Assembly (NCBI GenBank): GCA_903838035.1
Contig: CAILWW010000052.1
Location: forward strand, 1 to 32,964
Direction: 5' to 3'
DNA length: 32,964 bases
Source: an uncultured Actinomycetes bacterium
Lineage (GTDB): Bacteria; Actinomycetota; Actinomycetes; Nanopelagicales; Nanopelagicaceae
Part shown: positions 16,663 to 26,229 of the stretch, piece after piece
Layout of the letters: each line of letters starts with the position of its first letter
Position numbering within the stretch: position 1 is the first letter of the stretch
Notes under the pieces: model-generated
Database searches by the model: none
Told to the model about the DNA's origin: nothing
Seen by the model: only the letters and a program-made list of their open reading frames with translations
Position numbers and translations under genes: made by a program

Positions 16663-16753
16663 TAGCGTTCAATTAACCTTTAAATTCAGAGCTTTTAACG
16701 TTCACTGCTTTATCCTTAAGGTTCCCCGAACTTATTGAATATGGATAGAGCAG

Positions 16754-17974
16754 ATGCGCAGAGATATGAAGCTAAAGCTACTTGTAGGTGCTTTAACTCT
16801 CTCCGCCGTGCTCATTCCAATCTCTGCCACCCAATCCTTTGCTAAAACTCCAGCGCCGACCCAAGCCCAGATTGATGCGGCGAAGGTGGCTGAAAAAGCA
16901 AAAGCTGCAGCAGCAAGTGCAGCGCAAGCAAAGTTAAATTCGGCGACCCAAACCCTTAATCAATTAGTAGCCGTGGCAAATAAAGCCGCCGCCGCATACC
17001 AAGTAGCCCTCAAGAATCTGGCAATCGCAACTGCAAATGCGAATGCCGCGGCCAAACATTCGGCGGCAGCACAGGCAGCAGTTGCAGCCGCGAATCAAAA
17101 TATCGGACGCATGGCTAGCAGCGCATACAAAATGGGCAGTGGCTTTAGCAACCTCAACTCGGTTTTAAATGCTAATGGCCCGCAAGATATGGTCGACCGG
17201 TTATCGACACTAAATAAAATTGGCGCCGGAGATGCCATCACTCTCCAACGTTTTCAAACCGCAGAAGCGGCAGCGAAGGCAGCAAAGCTAGAAGCAGATC
17301 GCACAAAGGCAGCACAAGCAGATGCAACTGCAAAAGTAGCCTCGACTAAAGCAGCAGCTGATGCCGCAAAGGCGGCACAACAGAAAGAAGTTGATCGCTT
17401 ACGTGCAATTCAAAACACGCTCGCGGCTGAATTAGCTAAGGCGCACAATTTCACCTTAACCCTTGTCCAACAACGTCAGATTGCCTTGCTGGAAGAAGCG
17501 AATGCAACTATCGCTGCCCAAACTCCAGGCCAGAAGAGCATCTGGCCAAATCGAAATTTCAAAGGTCGCAATTCAATTCGTTCAACCGATGCGATTCGTA
17601 CAAAAGCAGTTGCTTTTGCCAAGGCCCAAGTACTTGCTCGCTGGCCATATGTTTGGGGCGCGCAAGGACCGAAATCCTTCGATTGTTCTGGATTGGTTTA
17701 CGCTGCATATAAAGCAGCTGGTTTGGGCTATCCCAATTGGGGGCGCCTGAACGCAGCGCTTTACTTTGTAGATACCCAGCGCGTTCCGCTCAACGCCCTA
17801 ATACCCGGCGACCTGCTCTTCTATTCATACGATGGTTCAGTTCAAAATATTCACCACATCACCATTTATGCTGGCAATGGCATGATGTGGGAGGCGAATT
17901 CCAAGCGGCTTGGACTCTTGTACTCAAATATGTACAGCATCAAGGGCCTTATGCCATCAGGTGGTCGCGTCTAA
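16754..17974 (+). CDS. secreted NlpC/P60 peptidoglycan endopeptidase with coiled coil
   Basis: A 406-residue exported cell-wall hydrolase of the RipA/p60 type. A signal peptide covers about residues 1-30 (LLVGALTLSAVLIPISA). A long Ala/Lys/Gln-rich coiled coil (about 35-235) follows, then the NlpC/P60 domain (about 280-406) with catalytic Cys311 (FDCSGLVYAAYK) and His367 (HHITIYAGNGMMWEA). It probably cuts D-Glu to diamino acid bonds in stem peptides during division; the coiled coil may regulate or localise it. Start options are ATG 16754 and ATG 16766 (MKLKLL); neither has a strong SD (GGATAGAG is the nearest). The 91-base gap upstream holds TATCCT and TAAGGT (16711-16722) as possible -10 boxes, and no terminator or riboswitch that I can recognise. 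Confidence 0.92.
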   Translation: MRRDMKLKLLVGALTLSAVLIPISATQSFAKTPAPTQAQIDAAKVAEKAKAAAASAAQAKLNSATQTLNQLVAVANKAAAAYQVALKNLAIATANANAAAKHSAAAQAAVAAANQNIGRMASSAYKMGSGFSNLNSVLNANGPQDMVDRLSTLNKIGAGDAITLQRFQTAEAAAKAAKLEADRTKAAQADATAKVASTKAAADAAKAAQQKEVDRLRAIQNTLAAELAKAHNFTLTLVQQRQIALLEEANATIAAQTPGQKSIWPNRNFKGRNSIRSTDAIRTKAVAFAKAQVLARWPYVWGAQGPKSFDCSGLVYAAYKAAGLGYPNWGRLNAALYFVDTQRVPLNALIPGDLLFYSYDGSVQNIHHITIYAGNGMMWEANSKRLGLLYSNMYSIKGLMPSGGRV

Positions 17975-17980
17975 TACAGT
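17975..17980 (+). promoter_or_regulatory. candidate -10 element of tilS
   Basis: TACAGT begins at the base after the NlpC/P60 stop codon and lies exactly six bases before the tilS ATG at 17987. A leaderless tilS-hpt-ftsH transcript is predicted. Confidence 0.55.
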
Positions 17981-17986
17981 AAGGCC

Positions 17987-18958
17987 ATGAGCATTACGAC
18001 GCCCGCGCTGCTTGCGATTCGTCACTCGCTCAAAAAGTATTTAGCTGATCTCTCGCCTAGCGAAAATATTCTGGTTGGTTGTTCTGGTGGAGCGGATTCG
18101 CTAGCTCTTACTTATGCGTTACATAAAGAGTCGGCAGCGCTTAAATTTAATTTGATTCCAGTAATTGTGGATCATGGACTTCAAGCAGGGTCTGCTGATG
18201 TCGCAGAACGTACCAAGCAGAAACTTCGCTCATGGGGAATCGAAGAAATCTTTTCGGCAAGAGCGCAGGTAACACTAACTGATGGTCTCGAAGCATCCGC
18301 TCGTCGAGCCAGATATCAAATCTTTCATCAGGCAATCGACACTTTCCCAACTCAAAAATTCTTTCTCGCGCACACGCAAAATGATCAAGCCGAAAGCGTG
18401 CTTCTTGGATTGGCTCGGGGATCCGGTACGAAGTCTCTATCCGGTATGGCAGATATCAATGGCGCATTCATTAGACCTTTGCTCAACATTTCTCGAACTT
18501 TGACTGAAGCCGCGTGCAATGAAGTGGGTATTGAGTTTTGGATTGATCCGCACAATTCGAATGAAGAATTTACCCGCGTGCGAGTTCGAAAAAATATTTT
18601 GCCGTTGATGGAGCGCGAACTTGGCCCCGGCATTATTGAAGCCTTAGCAAAGAGCGCCAGAATTCTTCGGGAAGATGCGCAGGCCCTTGATGATTGGGCG
18701 AGCCAGATCAACGATTTAGCCATTGAGGAACTTGCCGCCCTACCCAAGGCGGTTCGCGCCCGGGTCCTTCGACGTGTGATTTACGAGGCAGGTGCCCCTT
18801 CCGGGAGCCTCTCGGCCGAAGATATTGAGCCTGTGGAGGCTTTAATTTCGAATTGGCACGGCCAGGGCGAGGTCAGCCTCCCTGGCGGTGTGAAGGTAGC
18901 TCGAATTTCGGGCAGACTTTCGCTCTCGACCCACCCCAAAGGAGAACCGTGGACCTAG
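17987..18958 (+). CDS. tilS: tRNA(Ile)-lysidine synthetase
   Basis: An ATP-dependent enzyme that converts C34 of the CAU-anticodon tRNA-Ile to lysidine so that it reads AUA. It is essential in most bacteria. The N-type ATP pyrophosphatase loop is SGGADS (33-38). Other TilS features are VDHGLQ, AHTQNDQAES, and the R-x-R-V-R-K-N-I-L-P segment near residue 200. At 323 residues it has the shorter actinobacterial C-terminal region. The ATG is six bases after TACAGT and has no SD. The last 10 bases overlap the hpt start, matching the mycobacterial tilS-hpt-ftsH order. Confidence 0.95.
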   Translation: MSITTPALLAIRHSLKKYLADLSPSENILVGCSGGADSLALTYALHKESAALKFNLIPVIVDHGLQAGSADVAERTKQKLRSWGIEEIFSARAQVTLTDGLEASARRARYQIFHQAIDTFPTQKFFLAHTQNDQAESVLLGLARGSGTKSLSGMADINGAFIRPLLNISRTLTEAACNEVGIEFWIDPHNSNEEFTRVRVRKNILPLMERELGPGIIEALAKSARILREDAQALDDWASQINDLAIEELAALPKAVRARVLRRVIYEAGAPSGSLSAEDIEPVEALISNWHGQGEVSLPGGVKVARISGRLSLSTHPKGEPWT

Positions 18959-19500
18959 CAACATCAGGCAGCGATATTGAAAAAGTAATCGCTACTCATG
19001 ATCAGATCATCGCTCGACTAAAAGAGTTAGCTCGCAAAGTTGAGAGTGATTATGAAGGTCGCGATCTCTTGTTGATCGGCGTGCTCAAAGGCGCTGTTAT
19101 GACCCTTGCTGATTTTGCTCGTGAATTACAACGCCATGTCGAAATGGATTGGATGGCGGTCTCCTCATATGGTTCTGGCACAAAGTCCAGCGGAGTCGTT
19201 CGTATCCTGAAAGATTTAGATCGAGATATCACTGGACGTGAGGTCCTCATTATCGAAGATATCGTCGATACCGGATTGACGCTGGCTTGGTTAAAGTCGA
19301 ACTTGGAATCTCGTGGCGCTAAGAGCGTGGAAATTCTTACGATGCTTCGCAAACCTGATGCGGCCAAGGTTGCGGTTGATGTGAAGTATGTTGGTTTTGA
19401 AATTCCCATCGAGTTTGTAGTTGGTTACGGTTTAGATTTCGATGAGAAGTATCGCAACCTCGATTTCATTGGCGTACTAGCGAAACATATGTACTCATAA
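18949..19500 (+). CDS. hpt: hypoxanthine-guanine phosphoribosyltransferase
   Basis: A purine-salvage enzyme forming IMP or GMP from the free base and PRPP. The PRPP-binding motif is VLIIEDIVDTGLTL (EDIVDTGLTL at 103-112). LLIGVLKGAVM is the pyrophosphate loop, and SSYGSGTKSSG is the flexible catalytic loop. The ORF track begins at 18853 inside tilS. I take GTG at 18949 because AAAGGAG lies four bases upstream and the protein then has 183 residues, the usual length. It overlaps tilS by 10 bases and shares one base with ftsH (TAATG). It works in the same GMP/IMP pool as the guaB1 product. Confidence 0.95.
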   Translation: MDLATSGSDIEKVIATHDQIIARLKELARKVESDYEGRDLLLIGVLKGAVMTLADFARELQRHVEMDWMAVSSYGSGTKSSGVVRILKDLDRDITGREVLIIEDIVDTGLTLAWLKSNLESRGAKSVEILTMLRKPDAAKVAVDVKYVGFEIPIEFVVGYGLDFDEKYRNLDFIGVLAKHMYS

Positions 19501-21560
19501 TGGCGGCGAAGAAAAAGAAGAAATCCCCTTCAGTTAAGAAGGTCACCATCAAGCGTCCAAATATGCGCAAAGTTATGCGCGGTCCACTTTTCTGGATTCT
19601 CATTGCGTTGATTGCAATCTCATTCTTCGGAAATATTTCTGGCAGCGGAGCCAAGTTTGTAAAGGTTGATACCTCGAAGATTTTGACCGCTATTACCGAG
19701 AATAAGGTCGAATCGGCACGAGTAATCGATAAAGATCAACGAATCGAAGTCGTTCTGAAAAAGGGCGATTACATCAATGGCTCAAATCAAGTATTTGCAT
19801 CATATGTGACGGGTGAAGAGCCATCCATTGTTGCGCTACTGACTTCAAATCCACCGGCAAAAGCTTGGGATATTAAAGTTCCCACGACCTCATTCCTCGC
19901 TAATTTAGCGATGAGCTTTCTTCCGCTCTTGCTTATTGGTTTTCTCTTTATGCTCTTTATGGGCAATGCCCAAGGCGGAAAGAAAATCTTTAGCTTCGGC
20001 CGATCACGTGCGAAACAACAGACCAAAGAGATGCCGAAGAACACCTTTGCAGATGTTGCGGGTGCCGATGAGGCGGTCGCTGAACTCCGTGAAATCAAGG
20101 ACTTTCTCGCCGATCCAAAGCGCTATCAAGATATGGGTGCAAAGATTCCAAAAGGCGTTTTGCTTTACGGTCCTCCCGGAACGGGAAAGACGTTGCTCGC
20201 CCGCGCTGTTGCTGGTGAAGCGAACTGTCCATTCTTCTCTATCTCTGGCTCTGACTTTGTCGAAATGTTTGTCGGTGTTGGTGCTTCGCGAGTACGCGAT
20301 CTCTTTGCTCAAGCTAAAGCAGCCGCCCCAGCAATCATCTTCCTCGATGAGATTGATGCCGTTGGACGTCAACGTGGCGCCGGTCTTGGTGGCGGTAACG
20401 ATGAGCGCGAGCAGACTCTCAATCAATTACTTGTAGAGATGGATGGCTTTGAAGCAAATGGCCAAGTCATTCTCATTGCCGCAACCAACCGTCCCGACGT
20501 TCTAGATCCAGCACTTCTTCGTCCCGGTCGCTTTGATCGTCAGATTCCAGTTGATCGGCCAGACCTCAAAGGTCGAGCAGCGATTCTGGAAGTTCATGCC
20601 AAAAATAAGCCGTTGGCAAAGGCGGTTGATCTCAATGAATTCGCAAAGCGCACTCCAGGTTTTACCGGTGCGGATTTGGCAAATGTATTAAATGAAGCCG
20701 CACTCTTAACGGCTCGTCACAACGCCAAGATCATTACTGTGGAAGCACTTGATGAGGCGATTGATCGAGTCATGGCCGGCCCACAGCGCACAACGCACTT
20801 AATGACAGAGGATGAGCGACGTATCACTGCTTATCACGAGGGTGGTCACGCGCTTGTTGCGCGCGCTCTTACTCAAACCGATCCAGTACATAAGATCACG
20901 ATCATGCCGCGCGGTCGCGCACTTGGCTACACCATGATCTTGCCGGAAGAGGATCGATACGCAACTACGCGTAATCAACTGCTCGATCAGCTTGCCTACT
21001 CACTTGGTGGTCGTGCTGCGGAGGAGTTAATTTTCCACGATCCAACCACTGGTGCTTCCAATGATATTGAGAAGGCCACAAATCTTGCCCGTTCCATGGT
21101 TACTCAATATGGAATGACCGAACGAGTTGGCGCAATCAAACTTGGCGTCAGCGAAGGTGATCCATTCTTGGGTCGCAACTATGGTCATACGCGTGATTAT
21201 TCAGAAGAGATGGCAGCGATCGTAGATGAAGAAATTCGTTCACTGATTGAGACCGCCCATCAAGAGGCCTTCGATATTCTGGTTGAAAATCGCGATATTT
21301 TAGATGCGCTTGTCATCGAACTTCTTGAGAAGGAAACCCTGCTCAAAGAAGAGATCGAGAAAATATTTGCAAAGGTTCGTTCGGCAAAGCCACGTCCAGC
21401 TTGGACCGGTTCTGCTACCCGCATTCCTAGCCAACAGCCACCAGTCCCAACATCGCCAGCGAAGAAGAGCGTTTTTGCCAGCGAGCCAGAAGCTCCGGTT
21501 GCAAAGAAAGTTGCCAAGCGAGCTGCGGTGAAGAAGAAAGCTGCGCCGGAAAGTGAGTGA
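19500..21560 (+). CDS. ftsH: ATP-dependent zinc metalloprotease FtsH
   Basis: A membrane-anchored AAA+ protease that degrades misfolded and regulatory proteins. 686 residues: a Lys-rich N-terminus (MAAKKKKK), helix 1 (about 28-46), an exported loop, helix 2 (about 131-153), then the AAA domain with Walker A GPPGTGKT (224-231), Walker B IIFLDEID (279-286) and second region of homology [19 protein letters not shown]. The protease domain has the zinc motif HEGGH (446-450) and the third ligand Asp522 (GASNDIEKA). A basic, Ala/Lys-rich tail ends the protein. The ATG shares a base with the hpt stop and has no clear SD, so translation probably depends on coupling. It is followed by the folate genes, as in Mycobacterium. 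Confidence 0.98.
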   Translation: MAAKKKKKSPSVKKVTIKRPNMRKVMRGPLFWILIALIAISFFGNISGSGAKFVKVDTSKILTAITENKVESARVIDKDQRIEVVLKKGDYINGSNQVFASYVTGEEPSIVALLTSNPPAKAWDIKVPTTSFLANLAMSFLPLLLIGFLFMLFMGNAQGGKKIFSFGRSRAKQQTKEMPKNTFADVAGADEAVAELREIKDFLADPKRYQDMGAKIPKGVLLYGPPGTGKTLLARAVAGEANCPFFSISGSDFVEMFVGVGASRVRDLFAQAKAAAPAIIFLDEIDAVGRQRGAGLGGGNDEREQTLNQLLVEMDGFEANGQVILIAATNRPDVLDPALLRPGRFDRQIPVDRPDLKGRAAILEVHAKNKPLAKAVDLNEFAKRTPGFTGADLANVLNEAALLTARHNAKIITVEALDEAIDRVMAGPQRTTHLMTEDERRITAYHEGGHALVARALTQTDPVHKITIMPRGRALGYTMILPEEDRYATTRNQLLDQLAYSLGGRAAEELIFHDPTTGASNDIEKATNLARSMVTQYGMTERVGAIKLGVSEGDPFLGRNYGHTRDYSEEMAAIVDEEIRSLIETAHQEAFDILVENRDILDALVIELLEKETLLKEEIEKIFAKVRSAKPRPAWTGSATRIPSQQPPVPTSPAKKSVFASEPEAPVAKKVAKRAAVKKKAAPESE

Positions 21561-22176
21561 GATTAACTCTGTCTCTATGGGACCAAATGAAGGTGCCGCA
21601 GTAGGAGAGTTTGATCATGATCGAGCAGAACGTGCGGTTCGGGAACTTCTCATCGCAATTGGCGAAGATCCAACCCGCGAAGGTTTACTTGAGACCCCAG
21701 CTCGAGTTGCGCGTGCAATGCGCGAAAACTTTGCTGGGCTCTTTCAAGAACCCTCGGAAGTTCTCTCGACCACCTTCGACATTGGTCATAACGAACTCGT
21801 AATCGTTCGCGATATCGAAGTCTTCTCACATTGCGAACATCACCTCACTCCTTTTCATGGCTATGCCCACATCGGATATATCCCGGGTGAATCTGGTCAG
21901 ATTACTGGCCTCTCGAAATTGGCTCGGATTGTTGATCTCTATGCAAAGCGGCCACAAGTACAAGAGCGCTTAACCACTCAAATCGCAGATGCGCTTGTCG
22001 AAGGTTTAGATGCGGCTGGCGTCATCGTTGTGATTGACTGCGAACACTTATGTATGTCCATGCGCGGAGTGCGCAAATCAGAAGCACGAACTCTTACGAG
22101 TGCAGTTCGTGGGCAGCTGAGAAATCCTGCGACGCGAGCAGAGGCGATGAGCCTAATAACTGCTCCACATCATTAA
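21553..22176 (+). CDS. folE: GTP cyclohydrolase I
   Basis: First enzyme of folate synthesis, turning GTP into dihydroneopterin triphosphate. The zinc site is C94 and H97 in [10 protein letters not shown] plus C167 in [31 protein letters not shown] and the RTLTSAVRG tail are type-I signatures. The chosen start is GTG 21553, which overlaps the ftsH end by eight bases and gives 207 residues. ATG 21577 (MGPNEG, 199 residues) is an equally fair alternative, since neither has a strong SD. It is the first of the folE-folP-folB-folK cluster. Confidence 0.96.
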   Translation: MSEINSVSMGPNEGAAVGEFDHDRAERAVRELLIAIGEDPTREGLLETPARVARAMRENFAGLFQEPSEVLSTTFDIGHNELVIVRDIEVFSHCEHHLTPFHGYAHIGYIPGESGQITGLSKLARIVDLYAKRPQVQERLTTQIADALVEGLDAAGVIVVIDCEHLCMSMRGVRKSEARTLTSAVRGQLRNPATRAEAMSLITAPHH

Positions 22177-22185
22177 GAATTAAAT

Positions 22186-22989
22186 ATGAGCGACGAACGC
22201 ACGTTGGTGATGGGCATTCTCAATATCACACCAGATTCCTTTGCCGACGGTGGTCGTCATAATTCTTTCGAAAGTGCCCTTGCCCGCGCAAAAGTGATGA
22301 TTGCCGAAGGCGTCGACATCATTGATATAGGTGGCGAATCAACCCGACCTGGTGCCGCTCGCGTGAGTGCCGACGAAGAGATTGAGCGAACCATTCCCAT
22401 CATTACCGAGTTAAAAGAATTGGGAATTCCAACAAGTATCGACACCATGCGAGCAAGTACGGCGCAAGCCGCTATCTCCGCCGGCGCTGCATACGTCAAT
22501 GATGTAAGCGGTGGTCTGGCAGATGAGAAGATGGCGAAGTTGATGGCCGCGCATCCAGATATTCAATATATAGCGATGCATTGGCGTGGACATTCCGAAG
22601 ATATGCAGAGCAAAGCCAACTACAAGAACGTAGTTAGCGAGGTTAAGGATGAACTTGAGGACCGTGTTGAGGCGCTCATAAAGAGTGGGGTCAACGCCGA
22701 GCAAATAATTTTGGATCCTGGTCTAGGTTTTGCAAAGACGGCCGAACACAACTGGGAGATATTGCGCAACCTTGATCGTTTCGCGCTACTTGGTTTTCCG
22801 TTACTGATCGGAGCTTCCCGTAAGAGTTTCTTGGGCGTGCTCTTGGAAGAACCAGATCCAGACCTGCGCGAAGCTGCATCAATTGCAATCACTACTGAAG
22901 TTGCCCGCCAAGGAGTTTGGGCGGTACGGACGCATGGAGTTAAGGCTCATGTTGATGCCATAAAAGTTGTAGCGGAGCTTTCCAAATGA
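22186..22989 (+). CDS. folP: dihydropteroate synthase
   Basis: Condenses dihydropterin pyrophosphate with p-aminobenzoate; the sulfonamide target. Both classical signatures are present: MGILNITPDSFADGG at the N-terminus, and DIIDIGGESTRPGA near residue 45. Further on are DPGLGFAKTAEHNW and GASRKSFLG (residues 213-221 or so), which bind pterin. 267 residues, full length. It starts nine bases after folE with only a weak ribosome-binding region (AAGAATTAA), so coupling to folE is likely, and it overlaps folB by four bases (ATGA). Confidence 0.97.
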   Translation: MSDERTLVMGILNITPDSFADGGRHNSFESALARAKVMIAEGVDIIDIGGESTRPGAARVSADEEIERTIPIITELKELGIPTSIDTMRASTAQAAISAGAAYVNDVSGGLADEKMAKLMAAHPDIQYIAMHWRGHSEDMQSKANYKNVVSEVKDELEDRVEALIKSGVNAEQIILDPGLGFAKTAEHNWEILRNLDRFALLGFPLLIGASRKSFLGVLLEEPDPDLREAASIAITTEVARQGVWAVRTHGVKAHVDAIKVVAELSK

Positions 22990-23348
22990 GCGATCTAATT
23001 CGAGTTACCGGAATTTCAGCGACCGGCTTTCACGGAGTCTTTGAAGAGGAGCGCCGATCGGGTCAGGTATTTATCGTCGATGTCGAACTTCGAGTTGATC
23101 TTGCGCTGCCCGGTGCCACCGATGATGTGACAACAACAGTGGATTATGGCGCCGTGGCGAAAGTTGTCGAAGGTGAAATTAAGGGCGAGCCAGTTAATTT
23201 GATTGAGAAGCTGGCATCGAGAATTTCCTCCCGGATTTTTAGCGAATTCAACTTGGTCGATTCGCTGGTAGTGACGGTGCATAAACCAAGTGCGCCAGTA
23301 CAAGTTCTGACATCCGATATCTCAATAAGCATCGAACGATTTCGATGA
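22986..23348 (+). CDS. folB: dihydroneopterin aldolase
   Basis: Cleaves 7,8-dihydroneopterin to 6-hydroxymethyl-dihydropterin. 120 residues, the normal size. Family blocks are ATGFHGVFEEERRSGQVFIVD at the start, TTVDYGAVAKVVEGEI with the catalytic Tyr region, NLIEKLASRIS with the substrate-binding Glu, and VTVHKPSAPV. Both ends overlap their neighbours by four bases (ATGA), so folP-folB-folK is translated as one coupled unit. Confidence 0.96.
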   Translation: MSDLIRVTGISATGFHGVFEEERRSGQVFIVDVELRVDLALPGATDDVTTTVDYGAVAKVVEGEIKGEPVNLIEKLASRISSRIFSEFNLVDSLVVTVHKPSAPVQVLTSDISISIERFR

Positions 23349-23794
23349 AGGTAGTAATTGCGCTTGGCTCAAACCTTGGCGAAAGTTTCTCAATTTTAGA
23401 ATCGGCAGTTGAGAAAATATCGGAAATTATTACTGTCACCAATCTCTCCAGCTTCATCGAGACCGAGCCGGTTGGTGGCCCAGAACAACCGAATTACATC
23501 AACGCAGTTCTTATTGGTGAAAGTGAAATTGAGCCGCTGGAACTACTCCATCATCTTCAAAGAATCGAAAACGAATTTGGACGCACTCGTGAAGTGCGTT
23601 GGGGAGCCAGAACACTTGATTTAGATTTAATCGACGCAGGCGGTCTACTGATTAACTCTCCTGAACTAGAGCTGCCACATCCTCGGGCTCATGAGCGCGC
23701 CTTTGTATTGCAGCCTTGGGTGGAGATTGATCCCCACGCGAGTATTCCGGGGAGAGGCGCTATCGCCTCGCTTTTGAGTGAGATAGAGGAGTAA
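23345..23794 (+). CDS. folK: 6-hydroxymethyl-7,8-dihydropterin pyrophosphokinase
   Basis: Transfers pyrophosphate from ATP to hydroxymethyl-dihydropterin, making the substrate of FolP. 149 residues. Signatures are IALGSNLGES at the N-terminus, PNYINAVLIGES, and RWGARTLDLDLIDAGG, which holds the two magnesium-binding Asp. LPHPRAHERAFVLQPW completes the pattern. The ATG overlaps the folB stop (ATGA). The Rossmann-like genes found after folK in Mycobacterium are missing; panC follows after a 39-base gap. Confidence 0.96.
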   Translation: MKVVIALGSNLGESFSILESAVEKISEIITVTNLSSFIETEPVGGPEQPNYINAVLIGESEIEPLELLHHLQRIENEFGRTREVRWGARTLDLDLIDAGGLLINSPELELPHPRAHERAFVLQPWVEIDPHASIPGRGAIASLLSEIEE

Positions 23795-23833
23795 CCTTTT
23801 CCCACGAGCCCGGTACCCGGAAAGGACTGGAGC

Positions 23834-24628
23834 ATGAACCTAGATCTCAAGCACCCAATGGCCTTTGTTCCAACTATGGGTGCGCTTCATCCTGGGCATC
23901 AATCGCTCATCAAAATTGCAAAAACCTACGCCCCCAATATTTTGGTGAGCATCTTTGTTAACCCACTTCAATTTGAAAACCCAATCGACCTAGAAAAGTA
24001 TCCACGCGATTTAGCTGGGGATATTGAAAAGGCGGAGGGAGCTGGTGCCACATTTGTCTGGGCTCCGACCGTGGAAGAGATTTATCCGGATCAACCCCAG
24101 ATAATTTCAGCCGGAGAACTTGGAAATAAATTTGAAGGCGTCCATCGATTTGGCCACTTTGATGGCGTACTCACCGTTGTCAAAAGACTCTTTGATCTCA
24201 CAGCCCCCGAGTTTGCCATCTTTGGTGAGAAAGATTTCCAGCAACTATTTCTCATCAAACGTATGGTCCGTGATTTAAATATTCCTATCGAAATTATTAC
24301 CGCGCCAATTATTCGTGAGCGTGATGGACTTGCCATGTCCTCCAGAAATGTGAGGCTGAGCGAGAAAGGCCGCAACGCTGCACTCGTAATATCACGGGCG
24401 CTAAGCGGGGCAGCAACCCAACAAAACCTCTCGGCAGCGCGTAAAGCGCTCCATGAAACGCTGGCGAGCGAGAAGTCTTTCGCCCTGGACTATGCCGAAA
24501 TAATCGATGCAGACACCTTTGAACTCGCGACCGAATCAACCATGAAACCCCGGGCGTTAGTTGCTGGCTGGGTGGAAGATGTTCGCTTGATAGACAATAT
24601 GGCGATGAAACCTGGAGCTGGCATATGA
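23834..24628 (+). CDS. panC: pantothenate synthetase (short N-terminus)
   Basis: Joins pantoate and beta-alanine using ATP. Key blocks are FVPTMGALHPGHQSL (PTMGALH and the HPGH nucleotide motif), FVNPLQF, FGEKDFQQL and the KMSKS-like AMSSRN. The protein has 264 residues and only about 11 residues before VPTMG, against roughly 25 in E. coli, so the first strand/helix is trimmed. The frame is closed by the folK stop 39 bases upstream and contains no earlier ATG, GTG or TTG codon, so the short start is real. AAAGGACTGGAG precedes the ATG. It overlaps nadB by four bases. panD, its usual partner, is absent here. Confidence 0.95.
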   Translation: MNLDLKHPMAFVPTMGALHPGHQSLIKIAKTYAPNILVSIFVNPLQFENPIDLEKYPRDLAGDIEKAEGAGATFVWAPTVEEIYPDQPQIISAGELGNKFEGVHRFGHFDGVLTVVKRLFDLTAPEFAIFGEKDFQQLFLIKRMVRDLNIPIEIITAPIIRERDGLAMSSRNVRLSEKGRNAALVISRALSGAATQQNLSAARKALHETLASEKSFALDYAEIIDADTFELATESTMKPRALVAGWVEDVRLIDNMAMKPGAGI

Positions 24629-26229
24629 AATTACTTACCGGAAAGCCAGGCTGGACCGTACAAGCAGATGTAATTGTGATTGGCTCTGGTGTTGCAGGTT
24701 TAACAACCGCGCTCAATCTTCGTGCATCAAAACTTTCGGTTCTACTAGTAACAAAAGCGAAAATTGATGAGGGTTCTACTAAGTGGGCACAGGGTGGAAT
24801 TGCTGCCGCCCTTGGTCCAGGCGATACGCCCGATCAACATAAGAAGGATACTTTGACGGCTGGCGCCGGACTTTGCGATATCGCCGCGGTTGATGTGCTG
24901 GTGACCGAAGGGCCAGAAGCAGTTCGAAAGTTAATTGCACAAGGCGCGGTATTTGATAAATCAGAGACTGGTGAAATCGCCTTAACTCGCGAGGGCGGCC
25001 ATCTTCGCAATCGAATTCTTCATGCTGGCGGCGACGCAACCGGTGCCGAAGTTTCGCGCGCGCTCTTGGCTGCAGTTAATGATGATGAAGGAATTGAAGT
25101 CATCGAGAATGCGCTTGCCATCGATGTGCTTCAGAGCGCCGCGGGCGCAGTATGTGGCGTAACTTTGCACGTAATCAATGCCGGAAGTCGTGATGGAGTT
25201 GGTCGCGCGCTGGCGAAAGCCGTTGTCATCGCCACAGGCGGTCTTGGTCAGGTCTATTCGCAAACCACAAACCCACCGGTCTCTACCGGCGATGGCGTTG
25301 CACTGGCGCTTCGAGCAGGAGCTGAAGTCGCCGACGTTGAATTCATTCAATTTCATCCCACTGTTCTCTGGCGCGAGAGCGCAAGTGGGGGGCAACAACC
25401 GCTCATTAGTGAAGCGGTACGTGGTGAAGGCGCGCTCTTGCTCAACGATAAAGGCGAGCGATTTATGAAAGAGAAACATCCGCTGGCAGAACTCGCTCCG
25501 CGCGATATCGTGGCAAAAGAAATTTTCATTCAGATGAAAGAGTCGAATTCTCCTCATGTTTGGTTGGATGCAACTACCGTTCCAGATTTCGAGAAGCGTT
25601 TCCCAACTATCTATGCCTCCTGCCTAGAAAATGGGATCGACCCAAAGAGTCAGGCAATTCCCGTGGCTCCTGCTTCGCACTACGCATCCGGTGGTGTCCG
25701 CGTTGATCTCAACGGTCAGACAACGGTGCCGGGACTTTATGCTTGTGGCGAGACCGCATGCACAGGTGCACATGGTGCGAATCGCCTTGCCTCTAATTCA
25801 TTGCTGGAAGGATTGGTATTTGGCGCGCGAATTGCAGCGCACATTGCCGCCCATCCGGCACCACAACTTGAACCGGAAGATGCACCCGCACATTTCCTGC
25901 TCAACCCCGCAATCCAATTGCCATTGCAATTAGCGATGAGCCAAGGCGCGGGCGTAATGCGCTCGGCTGCCTCGCTCAAAGAGACGCTTGGAATATTGGA
26001 GCAACTAGCAACTCGCACTAGCACGGAACCTTGTATCGAAGCGTGGGAGGCGACAAACCTTTATCTCCTCGCTATTGCCATCATTCGCGGTGCGGCAGAG
26101 CGTAAGGAATCTCGAGGTTCGCATTGGCGGAGTGATTTTCCGGAACCAAGTTTGGATTGGCAGCGAAGAATTATTCAGCGAATTGATAGTGATGGAGTTT
26201 GGCATATGCGTTATGAAGAGGTGAAGTAA
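24625..26229 (+). CDS. nadB: L-aspartate oxidase
   Basis: A flavoprotein that oxidises L-aspartate to iminoaspartate, the first step of de novo NAD synthesis. 534 residues. The FAD-binding motif is VIVIGSGVAGLTTAL; GSTKWAQGGIAAAL is the succinate dehydrogenase/NadB-family block; GEGALLLNDKGERFM, LAPRDIVAKEI and SLLEGLVFGARIA are also typical, with the capping domain between. The ATG overlaps the panC stop (ATGA), and the stop shares a base with nadC (TAATG). nadA (quinolinate synthase) is not in the window although the pathway needs it. Both this enzyme and PanD draw on aspartate, which may explain the grouping with panC. Confidence 0.96.
   Translation: MKLLTGKPGWTVQADVIVIGSGVAGLTTALNLRASKLSVLLVTKAKIDEGSTKWAQGGIAAALGPGDTPDQHKKDTLTAGAGLCDIAAVDVLVTEGPEAVRKLIAQGAVFDKSETGEIALTREGGHLRNRILHAGGDATGAEVSRALLAAVNDDEGIEVIENALAIDVLQSAAGAVCGVTLHVINAGSRDGVGRALAKAVVIATGGLGQVYSQTTNPPVSTGDGVALALRAGAEVADVEFIQFHPTVLWRESASGGQQPLISEAVRGEGALLLNDKGERFMKEKHPLAELAPRDIVAKEIFIQMKESNSPHVWLDATTVPDFEKRFPTIYASCLENGIDPKSQAIPVAPASHYASGGVRVDLNGQTTVPGLYACGETACTGAHGANRLASNSLLEGLVFGARIAAHIAAHPAPQLEPEDAPAHFLLNPAIQLPLQLAMSQGAGVMRSAASLKETLGILEQLATRTSTEPCIEAWEATNLYLLAIAIIRGAAERKESRGSHWRSDFPEPSLDWQRRIIQRIDSDGVWHMRYEEVK

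Noticed and set aside
16663-16753. Possible c-di-AMP (ydaO-type) riboswitch before the NlpC/P60 gene, as seen for some actinobacterial cell-wall hydrolases
   Set aside because: The gap is only 91 bases including the promoter, too short, and no conserved ydaO-type elements are visible. Only an 8-bp CCTTAAGG palindrome was found.
19500-21560. HEGGH instead of HEAGH in FtsH as an unusual active site
   Set aside because: Both zinc His and the Glu are present; Gly at this position is, as far as I recall, common in actinobacterial FtsH.
22174-22188. Leaderless promoter for folP (TAAGAAT before ATG)
   Set aside because: The hexamer lacks the final T at the six-base spacing, and the gene lies nine bases after folE in a coupled operon.
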